Shown piece by piece: positions 40,790 to 47,463 of a stretch of 64,000 nucleotides of DNA. Both the position numbers and the translations under genes were made by a program. Source of the stretch: JBDWFY01 sp964291365 (lineage in GTDB: Bacteria; Pseudomonadota; Alphaproteobacteria; Rhizobiales; Stappiaceae); contig OZ219989.1 of the NCBI GenBank assembly GCA_964291365.2, positions 3,968,001 to 4,032,000 of the forward strand. Direction: 5' to 3'. Positions within the stretch are counted from its first letter, which is position 1, and each line of letters begins with the position of its first letter. The notes under the pieces were generated by a model. The model did no database searches. It was given only the letters and a program-made list of their open reading frames with translations, and was not told where the DNA came from.

Positions 40790-40806
40790 GTGTCAAATTT
40801 TGACAC
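40790..40806. promoter_or_regulatory. 17-bp perfect palindrome before ubiG
   Basis: The sequence is GTGTCAAA-T-TTTGACAC, with eight-base perfect arms. It sits 28 bases before the ubiG GTG start and about 140 bases from the lysC start, in the divergent promoter region. This is a good candidate binding site for a dimeric regulator; the regulator is unknown. Confidence 0.5.
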
Positions 40807-40834
40807 AATATGTTAATTTTATAGGAGTTCACTT

Positions 40835-41587
40835 GTGAATTTGTCAGCATCCCAAAATAATACTCAAGATGAGACGGAAATTGCACGATTTTCATCCATT
40901 GCCAATGAATGGTGGGATCCAACCGGAAAATTTAAACCACTACACAAACTTTTTCCAGTGCGTCTCGCTTACATAAAAGATCAATCTTGTAAGCATTTTG
41001 GAAAAGATAGGACTTCTACTTCAGCATTTCAAGGCTTAAAAATTGTTGATGTTGGATGTGGTGGTGGATTAATGACCGAACCAATGAAACGACTTGGAGC
41101 TGAAGTAGTAGGTGTTGACCCTTCAGAAACAAATATAGAAGTCGCACAAGAACATGCAAATAAGATGAATTTATCGATCAACTATCGCACTGGAACTGCA
41201 GAAGAGTTGGTCAATAATAAAGAGCTTTTTGATATTGTCCTAAACCTTGAAGTTGTTGAACATGTTGCTGATGTCCCAGTTTTTATGTCTCAATGCGCTT
41301 CACTTGTAAAACCTGGCGGACTAATATTTATCTCAACTATCAACCGTACAATGAAAGCTTACTTACTTGCAATAATAGGTGCAGAAAATATCCTACATTG
41401 GTTACCAAAAGGAACCCATACTTATGAAAAATTTTTGAAACCAGAAGAACTTGAAACGATGATTGTTGATGATGGGTTAAGCTTAATAGATCAATGTGGT
41501 GTCATCTTCAATCCACTGTATAATCGCTGGCAAAAATCTAAAGACATGGCTGTTAACTATATGCTTTGCGCCAATCGACCGATCTAA
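40835..41587 (+). CDS. ubiG: Ubiquinone biosynthesis O-methyltransferase
   Basis: This 250-residue protein carries the UbiG hallmarks. These are E-I-A-R-F-S-S-I-A-N-E-W-W-D-P-T-G-K-F-K-P-L-H near the start, the SAM motif VDVGCGGGLMTEPM at about 71-84, and the L-A-I-I-G-A-E-N-I-L-H-W-L-P-K-G-T-H membrane-interaction segment. It carries out both O-methylations of ubiquinone synthesis. The GTG start has AGGAG seven bases upstream. The divergent position relative to lysC is the usual alphaproteobacterial arrangement. Confidence 0.96.
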   Translation: MNLSASQNNTQDETEIARFSSIANEWWDPTGKFKPLHKLFPVRLAYIKDQSCKHFGKDRTSTSAFQGLKIVDVGCGGGLMTEPMKRLGAEVVGVDPSETNIEVAQEHANKMNLSINYRTGTAEELVNNKELFDIVLNLEVVEHVADVPVFMSQCASLVKPGGLIFISTINRTMKAYLLAIIGAENILHWLPKGTHTYEKFLKPEELETMIVDDGLSLIDQCGVIFNPLYNRWQKSKDMAVNYMLCANRPI

Positions 41588-41651
41588 GGTTATTTGTATA
41601 GATCAATGAGTACGTTTAAACTCCATCAACTCTCTAGTTAATGAATATTAC

Positions 41652-42143
41652 TTAATTTTGATCTTCAGGCAATGTAGGTAATGCATAAAATTCTATACCT
41701 TCTTCACGTAATTTTTTAACTTCTGCTAGGTTCGCACTACCATAAACTCCGGTTTTATCAGACTCACCATAATGAATTTTTCTTGCCTCTTCGGCAAATT
41801 TACTACCTACGTCATCGGCATTCTTAACGAGTTTTTCTTTTAACTCACGTAGCATTGCTACAAATTCCTGTTCTTTTGTTTCTGATACCGTCAATTTTTT
41901 GCTTTTTTCAGAAGATTTTTGAGACTTAGATTTATTAGATCCTTGTTTTTCAATATTTTTGCCTTTCGTCTTTTGACGAGAGGTAGTAACCGCAGGAGCC
42001 ATTAAGCTTTTGCTAATTTTTGTTGAATTGCAAAAAGGACAAGCCAAATGACCACATGACAATTGGTCTTCAAAGTCTGCAGTGTTGCGAAACCAACCTT
42101 CAAATTGATGGTCTTTATTACACGTCAATGAAAAATGTATCAC
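41652..42143 (-). CDS. DUF1178 family protein
   Basis: The GTG start at 42143 (MIHFSLTCNKDHQFEGWF) matches the family start and encodes 163 residues; a TTG at 42158 is the longer alternative. Cysteines in L-T-C-N-K-D-H, S-C-G-H and C-P-F-C suggest a zinc-ribbon head. The middle is Lys/Ser-rich and the C-terminal part E-E-A-R-K-I-H-Y-G-E is the conserved DUF1178 segment. It starts 20 bases after the nitrilase stop. The genomic pairing with nit and ubiG is conserved in alphaproteobacteria; the function is unknown. Confidence 0.88.
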   Translation of the reverse strand: MIHFSLTCNKDHQFEGWFRNTADFEDQLSCGHLACPFCNSTKISKSLMAPAVTTSRQKTKGKNIEKQGSNKSKSQKSSEKSKKLTVSETKEQEFVAMLRELKEKLVKNADDVGSKFAEEARKIHYGESDKTGVYGSANLAEVKKLREEGIEFYALPTLPEDQN

Positions 42144-42160
42144 AATCTTAATTCCCAACT

Positions 42161-43000
42161 CTAATCTTCCACTTTAACCGGGTTTGAAAAATCTCTCTCA
42201 TTTTTCAATGCTGGAATTCGATTCCGTGCCGTCGTAACTTCATTTAATTCAAGCTCTGCAATTATATAAGTTGGCTCGGCACCATCTACTTCTGCAATTA
42301 TCCGTCCCCAAGGGTCAATAATAATACTATGTCCAAATGTTTCGCGTCCATCTTCATGTTTTCCACCTTGAGCCGCGGCAAGAACGAAAGCGGCATTTTC
42401 AATAGCACGCGCGCGCAACAAAACATGCCAATGTGCCTCACCTGTTTGCCTAGTAAATGCCGCTGGAATCGTTAAAATTGATGCTCCAGCATGTACCAAA
42501 GAACGATAAAGCTGCGGAAATCGGACATCATAACAGATTGACAATCCAATATTTGCAAATGGTAAAGAGGAAATCACTGCTTCTTCACCAGGTATAAAAT
42601 GGTTTGATTCACGCCAACTTTCACCACCTGGTAAATCCACATCAAACATATGAATTTTATCATAACGAGCAAATATTTCTCCTGCTGGTGAAATAACCAT
42701 TGAGCGATTAACTATATTTCCTGATTCAGTTTTCAAAATGAGTGAACCAAAATGCAACCAAATTGATTGTTCTTGTGCTAATTTTTTCCCGCCAACCACA
42801 AAAATATCATGGTCTTCTGCTGATGCGAGCGATTCCATTTTCGTTTTATCTCGAACCGAAAAATTGGTAATCTCCGGTGTCAAAACATATTTAACACCTT
42901 CACTTGCGACTTGGCAAATCAATGGTGCAAGTACTTCAAAGTTATTTTCAGGTGTTTGACCCGAACGCATCTGAATACAGGCTACAGTAAGAGAACTCAT
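42161..43000 (-). CDS. Carbon-nitrogen hydrolase (Nit1/Nit2-like)
   Basis: This 279-residue nitrilase-superfamily enzyme has the catalytic triad Glu43 (L-T-P-E-I-T), Lys near 114 (Y-D-K-I-H-M-F-D) and Cys near 155 (S-I-C-Y-D-V-R-F-P). The FDVDLPGGESWRES segment resembles Nit2/YbeM, which hydrolyse deaminated glutathione and related omega-amides. The exact substrate is inferred. Alphaproteobacterial relatives usually have grxC and comF next to this gene; here the 349 bases upstream hold neither. Confidence 0.92.
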   Translation of the reverse strand: MSSLTVACIQMRSGQTPENNFEVLAPLICQVASEGVKYVLTPEITNFSVRDKTKMESLASAEDHDIFVVGGKKLAQEQSIWLHFGSLILKTESGNIVNRSMVISPAGEIFARYDKIHMFDVDLPGGESWRESNHFIPGEEAVISSLPFANIGLSICYDVRFPQLYRSLVHAGASILTIPAAFTRQTGEAHWHVLLRARAIENAAFVLAAAQGGKHEDGRETFGHSIIIDPWGRIIAEVDGAEPTYIIAELELNEVTTARNRIPALKNERDFSNPVKVED

Positions 43001-43349
43001 GTTACCTCAAGGGTTATCTTATACGAATAAATAAGAGAAATTTATTGATTATATGCCATGAAATTGCATCAATTATACTCTAAAACTTAGGTTAAATCAA
43101 TTTACCTCTTAAAATACATATGAATCTATTGGTAAATTACAATACCTCAAACCGGGAAAAACTGGTTTTAAACTTCTTCACAAGACTTCAAATACTCGGT
43201 ACTATTCTTATTTAAGAAAAATTACAAAGCTAATATGGGATACAATTAGAAAATTCCAAACTCACCGACAATATACATCCCAATTTTTGCGATTACATTC
43301 AAAGCAATATCTTATAAATCCGACCACACAATCCAAATAAATAATTAGT
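43001..43349. other. Divergent intergenic region where grxC and comF are usually found
   Basis: This 349-base AT-rich stretch lies between the nitrilase (minus) and the methyltransferase (plus). No coding remnant of a glutaredoxin (CPYC) or phosphoribosyltransferase was found in a read of both strands. A small hairpin, AAACCGG-GAAAAA-CTGGTTT (43149-43168), is followed by TTAAACTTCTT. It might be a weak plus-strand terminator. Confidence 0.4.
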
Positions 43350-44237
43350 ATGAATCAAAATATTGCCCCATTTAATCGAAATTTGCTTGCACTACGACGA
43401 AAGCGAACTCTAGCTGAGTGTACTACCCGAACTGATTTTCTTCTTAAAGCGACCATTGAAGATCTTAAGCTTCGACTAGGAGCCGTCAACCGCCAGTTTA
43501 ATAATGCGCTTGACCTATCAGGACATACTGGAATGGTTAGCAACGTGTTGAGAGTGTCCGGAAAAGTCAGCAATGTAATTAGAGCTGACCCTCTCATACC
43601 AGACTTGACAACCGGTCATCCAACTCTGGTTCTAGATGAAGAATTTCTCCCATTTTCTAAATCTTCATTTGACTTAATAGTATCAGTACTAACGTTACAA
43701 TGGGTAAATGATCTGCCCGGAACGTTGCTTCAAATTCGTAACTGTTTAAAACCGGATGGACTCTTTTTGGGAGTATTAATTGGTGGAGAGTCACTTACTG
43801 AACTTCGCAATTCTTTTTTAAAAGCAGAAGCTGAAATTTATGGTGGAACTAGTCCAAGAATTGCTCCGTTTATTAACACACATACTCTCGGGTTATTACT
43901 GATGCGCGCAGGATTCGCATTACCAGTTGTCGATCAAGATTCACTGATCGTACGCTATGATAATGCACATAAATTGATGAGCGATCTAAAGTCAATGGGA
44001 GCAAGCAATATTCTTAATGAACGGAGTCGGAAACCTGCAACACGTACACTTTTAACCCAGGTGGTTGAAAATTATCAGAAACAATACTCAGATAACGATG
44101 GACGTATTAGGGCTACTTTTCAAACTATTTCATTATCTGGTTGGGCTCCACATGAAAGTCAACAACAACCTTTAAAACCTGGATCTGCAAAATTCCGATT
44201 AGAAGACTCACTCAAGAAAATTGAAAACTCCCACTAA
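43350..44237 (+). CDS. BioC/NDUFAF5-like class I SAM methyltransferase-fold protein
   Basis: This 295-residue protein belongs to the family next to mutT/argJ in alphaproteobacteria, related to mitochondrial NDUFAF5. N-R-N-L-L-A-L-R-R-K-R begins the protein. The SAM-binding loop is A-L-D-L-S-G-H-T-G (near 52-60), where the usual D-x-G-x-G-x-G is degenerate. The V-S-V-L-T-L-Q-W-V-N-D-L-P-G segment is strongly conserved, and G-V-L-I-G-G-E-S-L-T-E-L-R follows. NDUFAF5 hydroxylates or modifies a complex I subunit; a similar role is possible but unproven. Annotation as BioC would be an over-call because no biotin genes are near. Confidence 0.82.
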   Translation: MNQNIAPFNRNLLALRRKRTLAECTTRTDFLLKATIEDLKLRLGAVNRQFNNALDLSGHTGMVSNVLRVSGKVSNVIRADPLIPDLTTGHPTLVLDEEFLPFSKSSFDLIVSVLTLQWVNDLPGTLLQIRNCLKPDGLFLGVLIGGESLTELRNSFLKAEAEIYGGTSPRIAPFINTHTLGLLLMRAGFALPVVDQDSLIVRYDNAHKLMSDLKSMGASNILNERSRKPATRTLLTQVVENYQKQYSDNDGRIRATFQTISLSGWAPHESQQQPLKPGSAKFRLEDSLKKIENSH

Positions 44238-44296
44238 TCCATAATCGAATTTAAAAGTAATAAGTATTGCGATTAATTTAAACTCAAACAAATAAC

Positions 44297-44698
44297 TCAA
44301 ATCAATTCTAATAGATATGGAATCAAGGGGATGTCTGCAGGTGGCATCGGATATTCACGCAATTTTTTTGGATTTACCCACTTAAGTCGTTGACCTTCAA
44401 CACCATTGACAATTCCTTCCCAACGTCGGCAAACGAACAACGGCATCAATAAATGAAATTTTTCGTAGCTATGGCTTGCAAAAGTGAGAGGTGCCAGACA
44501 ATCTTTCGTCACCTCAATAGTCAATTCCTCCTTCAATTCCCTTATTAACGCATCTTCTGGTAATTCTCCATTCTCTACCTTTCCACCCGGGAATTCCCAT
44601 AATCCTTCCATAAATTTTCCTTGGGGACGCTGTGCGAGAAGCACTCGACCATCTACATCAACAAGTGCACATGCTGAAACTAACACAAGTCGATTCAT
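44297..44698 (-). CDS. mutT: MutT-type NUDIX hydrolase (8-oxo-dGTP diphosphatase)
   Basis: The 133-residue protein from the ATG at 44698 has the NUDIX box G-G-K-V-E-N-G-E-L-P-E-D-A-L-I-R-E-L-K-E-E-L. It also has the MutT-like E-G-L-W-E-F-P-G-G start and a W-V-N-P near the end. AAAGGA upstream fixes the start; the open frame runs 49 codons further up but would overlap argJ. It removes oxidised dGTP from the nucleotide pool. It sits directly downstream of argJ on the same strand. Confidence 0.92.
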   Translation of the reverse strand: MNRLVLVSACALVDVDGRVLLAQRPQGKFMEGLWEFPGGKVENGELPEDALIRELKEELTIEVTKDCLAPLTFASHSYEKFHLLMPLFVCRRWEGIVNGVEGQRLKWVNPKKLREYPMPPADIPLIPYLLELI

Positions 44699-44774
44699 TT
44701 TTATCCTTTGGTGCTTTGGGTTTCTAGATTGGAATAGAGTTAAAATATTTCTGAGGAAGAACACAATTATTCGT

Positions 44775-46022
44775 TTAACTTCGATAGTCCCCATTAATTG
44801 CGACATAATCCTTGGTAAAATCGCATGTCCAAATTGTTGCCGCACCTGTACTTAAGCCTAAATCTACTGTTACCTTAAATTCCTTCTTTTTCATAACTCG
44901 GGCGGCATCTGTTTCAGAATAATCAGGAAATCGATCTCCTTGATATGCAACTTGAACTTCATCAAACCAAATTGAAAGTTGATCTCGGTCTGCTGGTTCA
45001 CCTGCTTTTCCTACAGCCATAACGATTCGTCCCCAATTTGCATCTTCACCAGCAAAAGCCGTCTTTACTAACGGAGAATTTGCGATAGATTTTGCAATTA
45101 CTTTTGCGGATGATTCGTTTTGCGCCCCTTTAACCTCTATTTCAACAAATTTTGTTGCCCCTTCTCCATCTTTTACAATCTGATGGGCCAAATCCATTGA
45201 AACACTCTTTAATGCAGTCGAAAATTTTTCTATTCTTGAATCTTCAATGCTATTTATTGGTTCAAAATCAGATTTATTAACTACCCCAGTTGCACATAAT
45301 AATACGGTGTCAGACGTAGACGTATCGCTATCAACTGTAATCGCGTTAAAACTTTTCTCAACATTCTGAGTCAATATTTCTTGAAGAACTTGTTGTGAAA
45401 TCGGGGCATTTGTAAAAATAAAACCCAACATTGTTGCCATATCTGGTTCAATCATCCCTGAACCCTTAGCAATTCCATTTATAACTAATTCTTCACCATC
45501 AATTTGTACTGTCTCAGTCGAAACCTTAGGAAATGTATCAGTGGTCATTATAGTTTTCGCAGCATCTAGCCAATTATTTGTTGAAAGACTCTTCTTAAGA
45601 TCCCATAAGACTTCATCAAACCTACTAACATCCATTGGTTCACCTATTACCCCAGTAGAGGCTAAAAAAATTTCATTTTCGAGACAATCCAGGGTGCTAG
45701 CTGTCAATTCAGCTGATTTTTTTGCAACTTGCCAACCCTGCATTCCAGTAAATGCATTTGCATTGCCAGAATTTATCAAAATGCCGCGCGCGGTTCCATT
45801 TGCAATATTCTTTTTGCACCAATCTACCGGTGCACTCGAGCATTTAGATTTTGTAAAAACGCCAGCAATTTTTGTTCCCTTAACCAATTCTATCAACAAT
45901 ACATCCTTGCGTCCTTGATATTTTATTCCGGCTTCGGCCGTTGCCAAACGAACTCCTGCTACATCAGGAAACTCAGGATATGTTTTTGGTGCGAACGGTG
46001 ATAGATATTGATTAGAGTTCAC
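44775..46022 (-). CDS. argJ: Bifunctional ornithine acetyltransferase / N-acetylglutamate synthase
   Basis: This 415-residue ArgJ transfers acetyl from N-acetylornithine to glutamate and probably also uses acetyl-CoA. The self-cleavage site is K-G-S-G-M-I-E-P-D-M-A-T-M-L-G-F; the Thr near residue 196 becomes the nucleophile. Other family segments are NSGNANAFTG, ASTGVIGEP, T-V-D-S-D-T-S-T-S-D-T and the C-terminal TCDFTKDYVAINGDYRS. It starts with GTG. It is co-oriented with mutT downstream and the parvulin gene upstream. Confidence 0.96.
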   Translation of the reverse strand: MNSNQYLSPFAPKTYPEFPDVAGVRLATAEAGIKYQGRKDVLLIELVKGTKIAGVFTKSKCSSAPVDWCKKNIANGTARGILINSGNANAFTGMQGWQVAKKSAELTASTLDCLENEIFLASTGVIGEPMDVSRFDEVLWDLKKSLSTNNWLDAAKTIMTTDTFPKVSTETVQIDGEELVINGIAKGSGMIEPDMATMLGFIFTNAPISQQVLQEILTQNVEKSFNAITVDSDTSTSDTVLLCATGVVNKSDFEPINSIEDSRIEKFSTALKSVSMDLAHQIVKDGEGATKFVEIEVKGAQNESSAKVIAKSIANSPLVKTAFAGEDANWGRIVMAVGKAGEPADRDQLSIWFDEVQVAYQGDRFPDYSETDAARVMKKKEFKVTVDLGLSTGAATIWTCDFTKDYVAINGDYRS

Positions 46023-46161
46023 GAGATGATTGCCTTGTATGCTTTAAGAAATCACAAAAGACCATTAAACCAACAAATAATTTGAAATTTGACGGAAAAT
46101 ATAATCTTATGCCAAACTTGAACAATTTAATGACCTAAAAAACTCTATCTTCCATACTAGA

Positions 46162-46992
46162 TTATTGCGCAGATTCACCGGACTCAGTGTATTCAATATT
46201 GGCTTTTGATTTTAATTCATTCAAAACTTCATCATATTTAACCCGAATTGCTTCTTGGCGAAGTTGTTCTGCAACTTCTTCATAAGCTGGTGCAGGTTGA
46301 GTACGTGTTTCAAATACTTTGATAATATGCCAACCAAACTGAGTTTCAACTGGTTCTTTGGTATAATCTCCGACAACCAAACTAAAAGCCGCTTCCTCAA
46401 ATGGAGGTACCATTCGTCCTTTTCCAAAAAATCCTAAATCACCACCATTTGGACCAGAAGGGCCGGTTGAATGTATTTTTGCCAATTCAGCAAAATCACC
46501 GCCATTATTAAGTTCACTAATAACTTCGTTCGCTTCGGCTTCTGTTTCTAGGAGTATATGGCTTGCTTTAACTTCCTTTTCACCACCTTCATTAGCGACT
46601 TGAGTATCATATTTTGCCTTTACATCCTCTTCCTTTACTAATGCACTAACATGAGTTTCAAAATATGCATCCCGTAAGGATTGAGTCGTTAAAAACTCAA
46701 TTCCTTGCTTAAATTCTTCTGTTTGTTCCAATCCTTTTTCTTTACCAGCCTGTGCCAACAAAACGAGATCAACTAAAATACCTGTTAATACTTCAGTTTT
46801 TTGATCTTCCGACAAATGCCCGATTGCATCACCTAATCGATCAGCTGCAAATTTCAAATTTGATTGGGTAATTTCCTCACCATTTACTGTTGCAACAACC
46901 TCATCTCCTGATTGAGCATTTGCGGGAATTGTTGAAATAATACAGCCAATTGCAAACAATATAACTGCACACTTATTTAAAATAGATTTCAT
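46162..46992 (-). CDS. Periplasmic parvulin-type peptidyl-prolyl isomerase
   Basis: The ATG at 46992 (MKSILNKCAVILFAIG) has AAAAGGATC upstream, and 276 residues follow. A signal peptide ends near A-N-A-Q. The SurA/PrsA-like N-terminal helical part follows, then the parvulin domain with V-K-A-S-H-I-L-L-E-T, G-G-D-L-G-F-F-G-K-G-R-M-V-P-P-F-E-E-A-A-F and F-G-W-H-I-I-K-V. It would help fold exported or outer-membrane proteins. It is divergent from secA, a conserved arrangement in alphaproteobacteria and a sensible functional neighbour. Confidence 0.93.
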   Translation of the reverse strand: MKSILNKCAVILFAIGCIISTIPANAQSGDEVVATVNGEEITQSNLKFAADRLGDAIGHLSEDQKTEVLTGILVDLVLLAQAGKEKGLEQTEEFKQGIEFLTTQSLRDAYFETHVSALVKEEDVKAKYDTQVANEGGEKEVKASHILLETEAEANEVISELNNGGDFAELAKIHSTGPSGPNGGDLGFFGKGRMVPPFEEAAFSLVVGDYTKEPVETQFGWHIIKVFETRTQPAPAYEEVAEQLRQEAIRVKYDEVLNELKSKANIEYTESGESAQ

Positions 46993-47463
46993 GTAATGAT
47001 CCTTTTTGATGAGTTTCAATCATTGAAAACGGGACCGTTATAATCAAATGCCGTTTACAACGTAATGAAAATATTGGTGGTTTTAGCAATTTTGCTTTGA
47101 AAAATAAACTAGTTGGTAGATACTGTCAACCTGAATATTTAAAGTAAACTATATTTTTGCAAATAAACTTACTAAAATAGTTTAATCTAAAATAAAATTT
47201 ATACTTTTGCATGATTCTGACAAATTTTCAAAACCATTTCCAGCAAATTAGTTCACAATCTAGTAGTAAACCGATCAAAAGAAACATCGCTTTTTCAGCA
47301 TTGGAGTAAAATGGTGAGATTTGTTCAATAACAACAAACTCATTTAAATATTTCACGTGATACCCAAAATTTGCATCTCTATTGCAAATCGTATATAACT
47401 CCTTACAAATTTTTTTACTCCAATCGTTTTCCAAATTTCAAGAGTTTAACTCAGGAATATATT
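46993..47463. other. Divergent intergenic region, parvulin / secA
   Basis: This AT-rich stretch of 471 bases must contain promoters for both genes. Open frames here (for example minus 47228-47434) lack ribosome sites or homology. I see no secM-like leader, riboswitch or RNA gene. Confidence 0.4.

Noticed and set aside
40648..40834. Possible lysine riboswitch before lysC
   Set aside because: The region is only 187 bases, AT-rich, and shows none of the conserved L-box helices.
44297..44845. Longer 182-residue version of MutT
   Set aside because: The first 49 residues overlap argJ and lack family similarity; AAAGGA before the ATG at 44698 marks the real start.
47228..47434. 68-residue minus-strand frame upstream of secA
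   Set aside because: No ribosome site, no domain, and it overlaps the promoter region and leader of secA.
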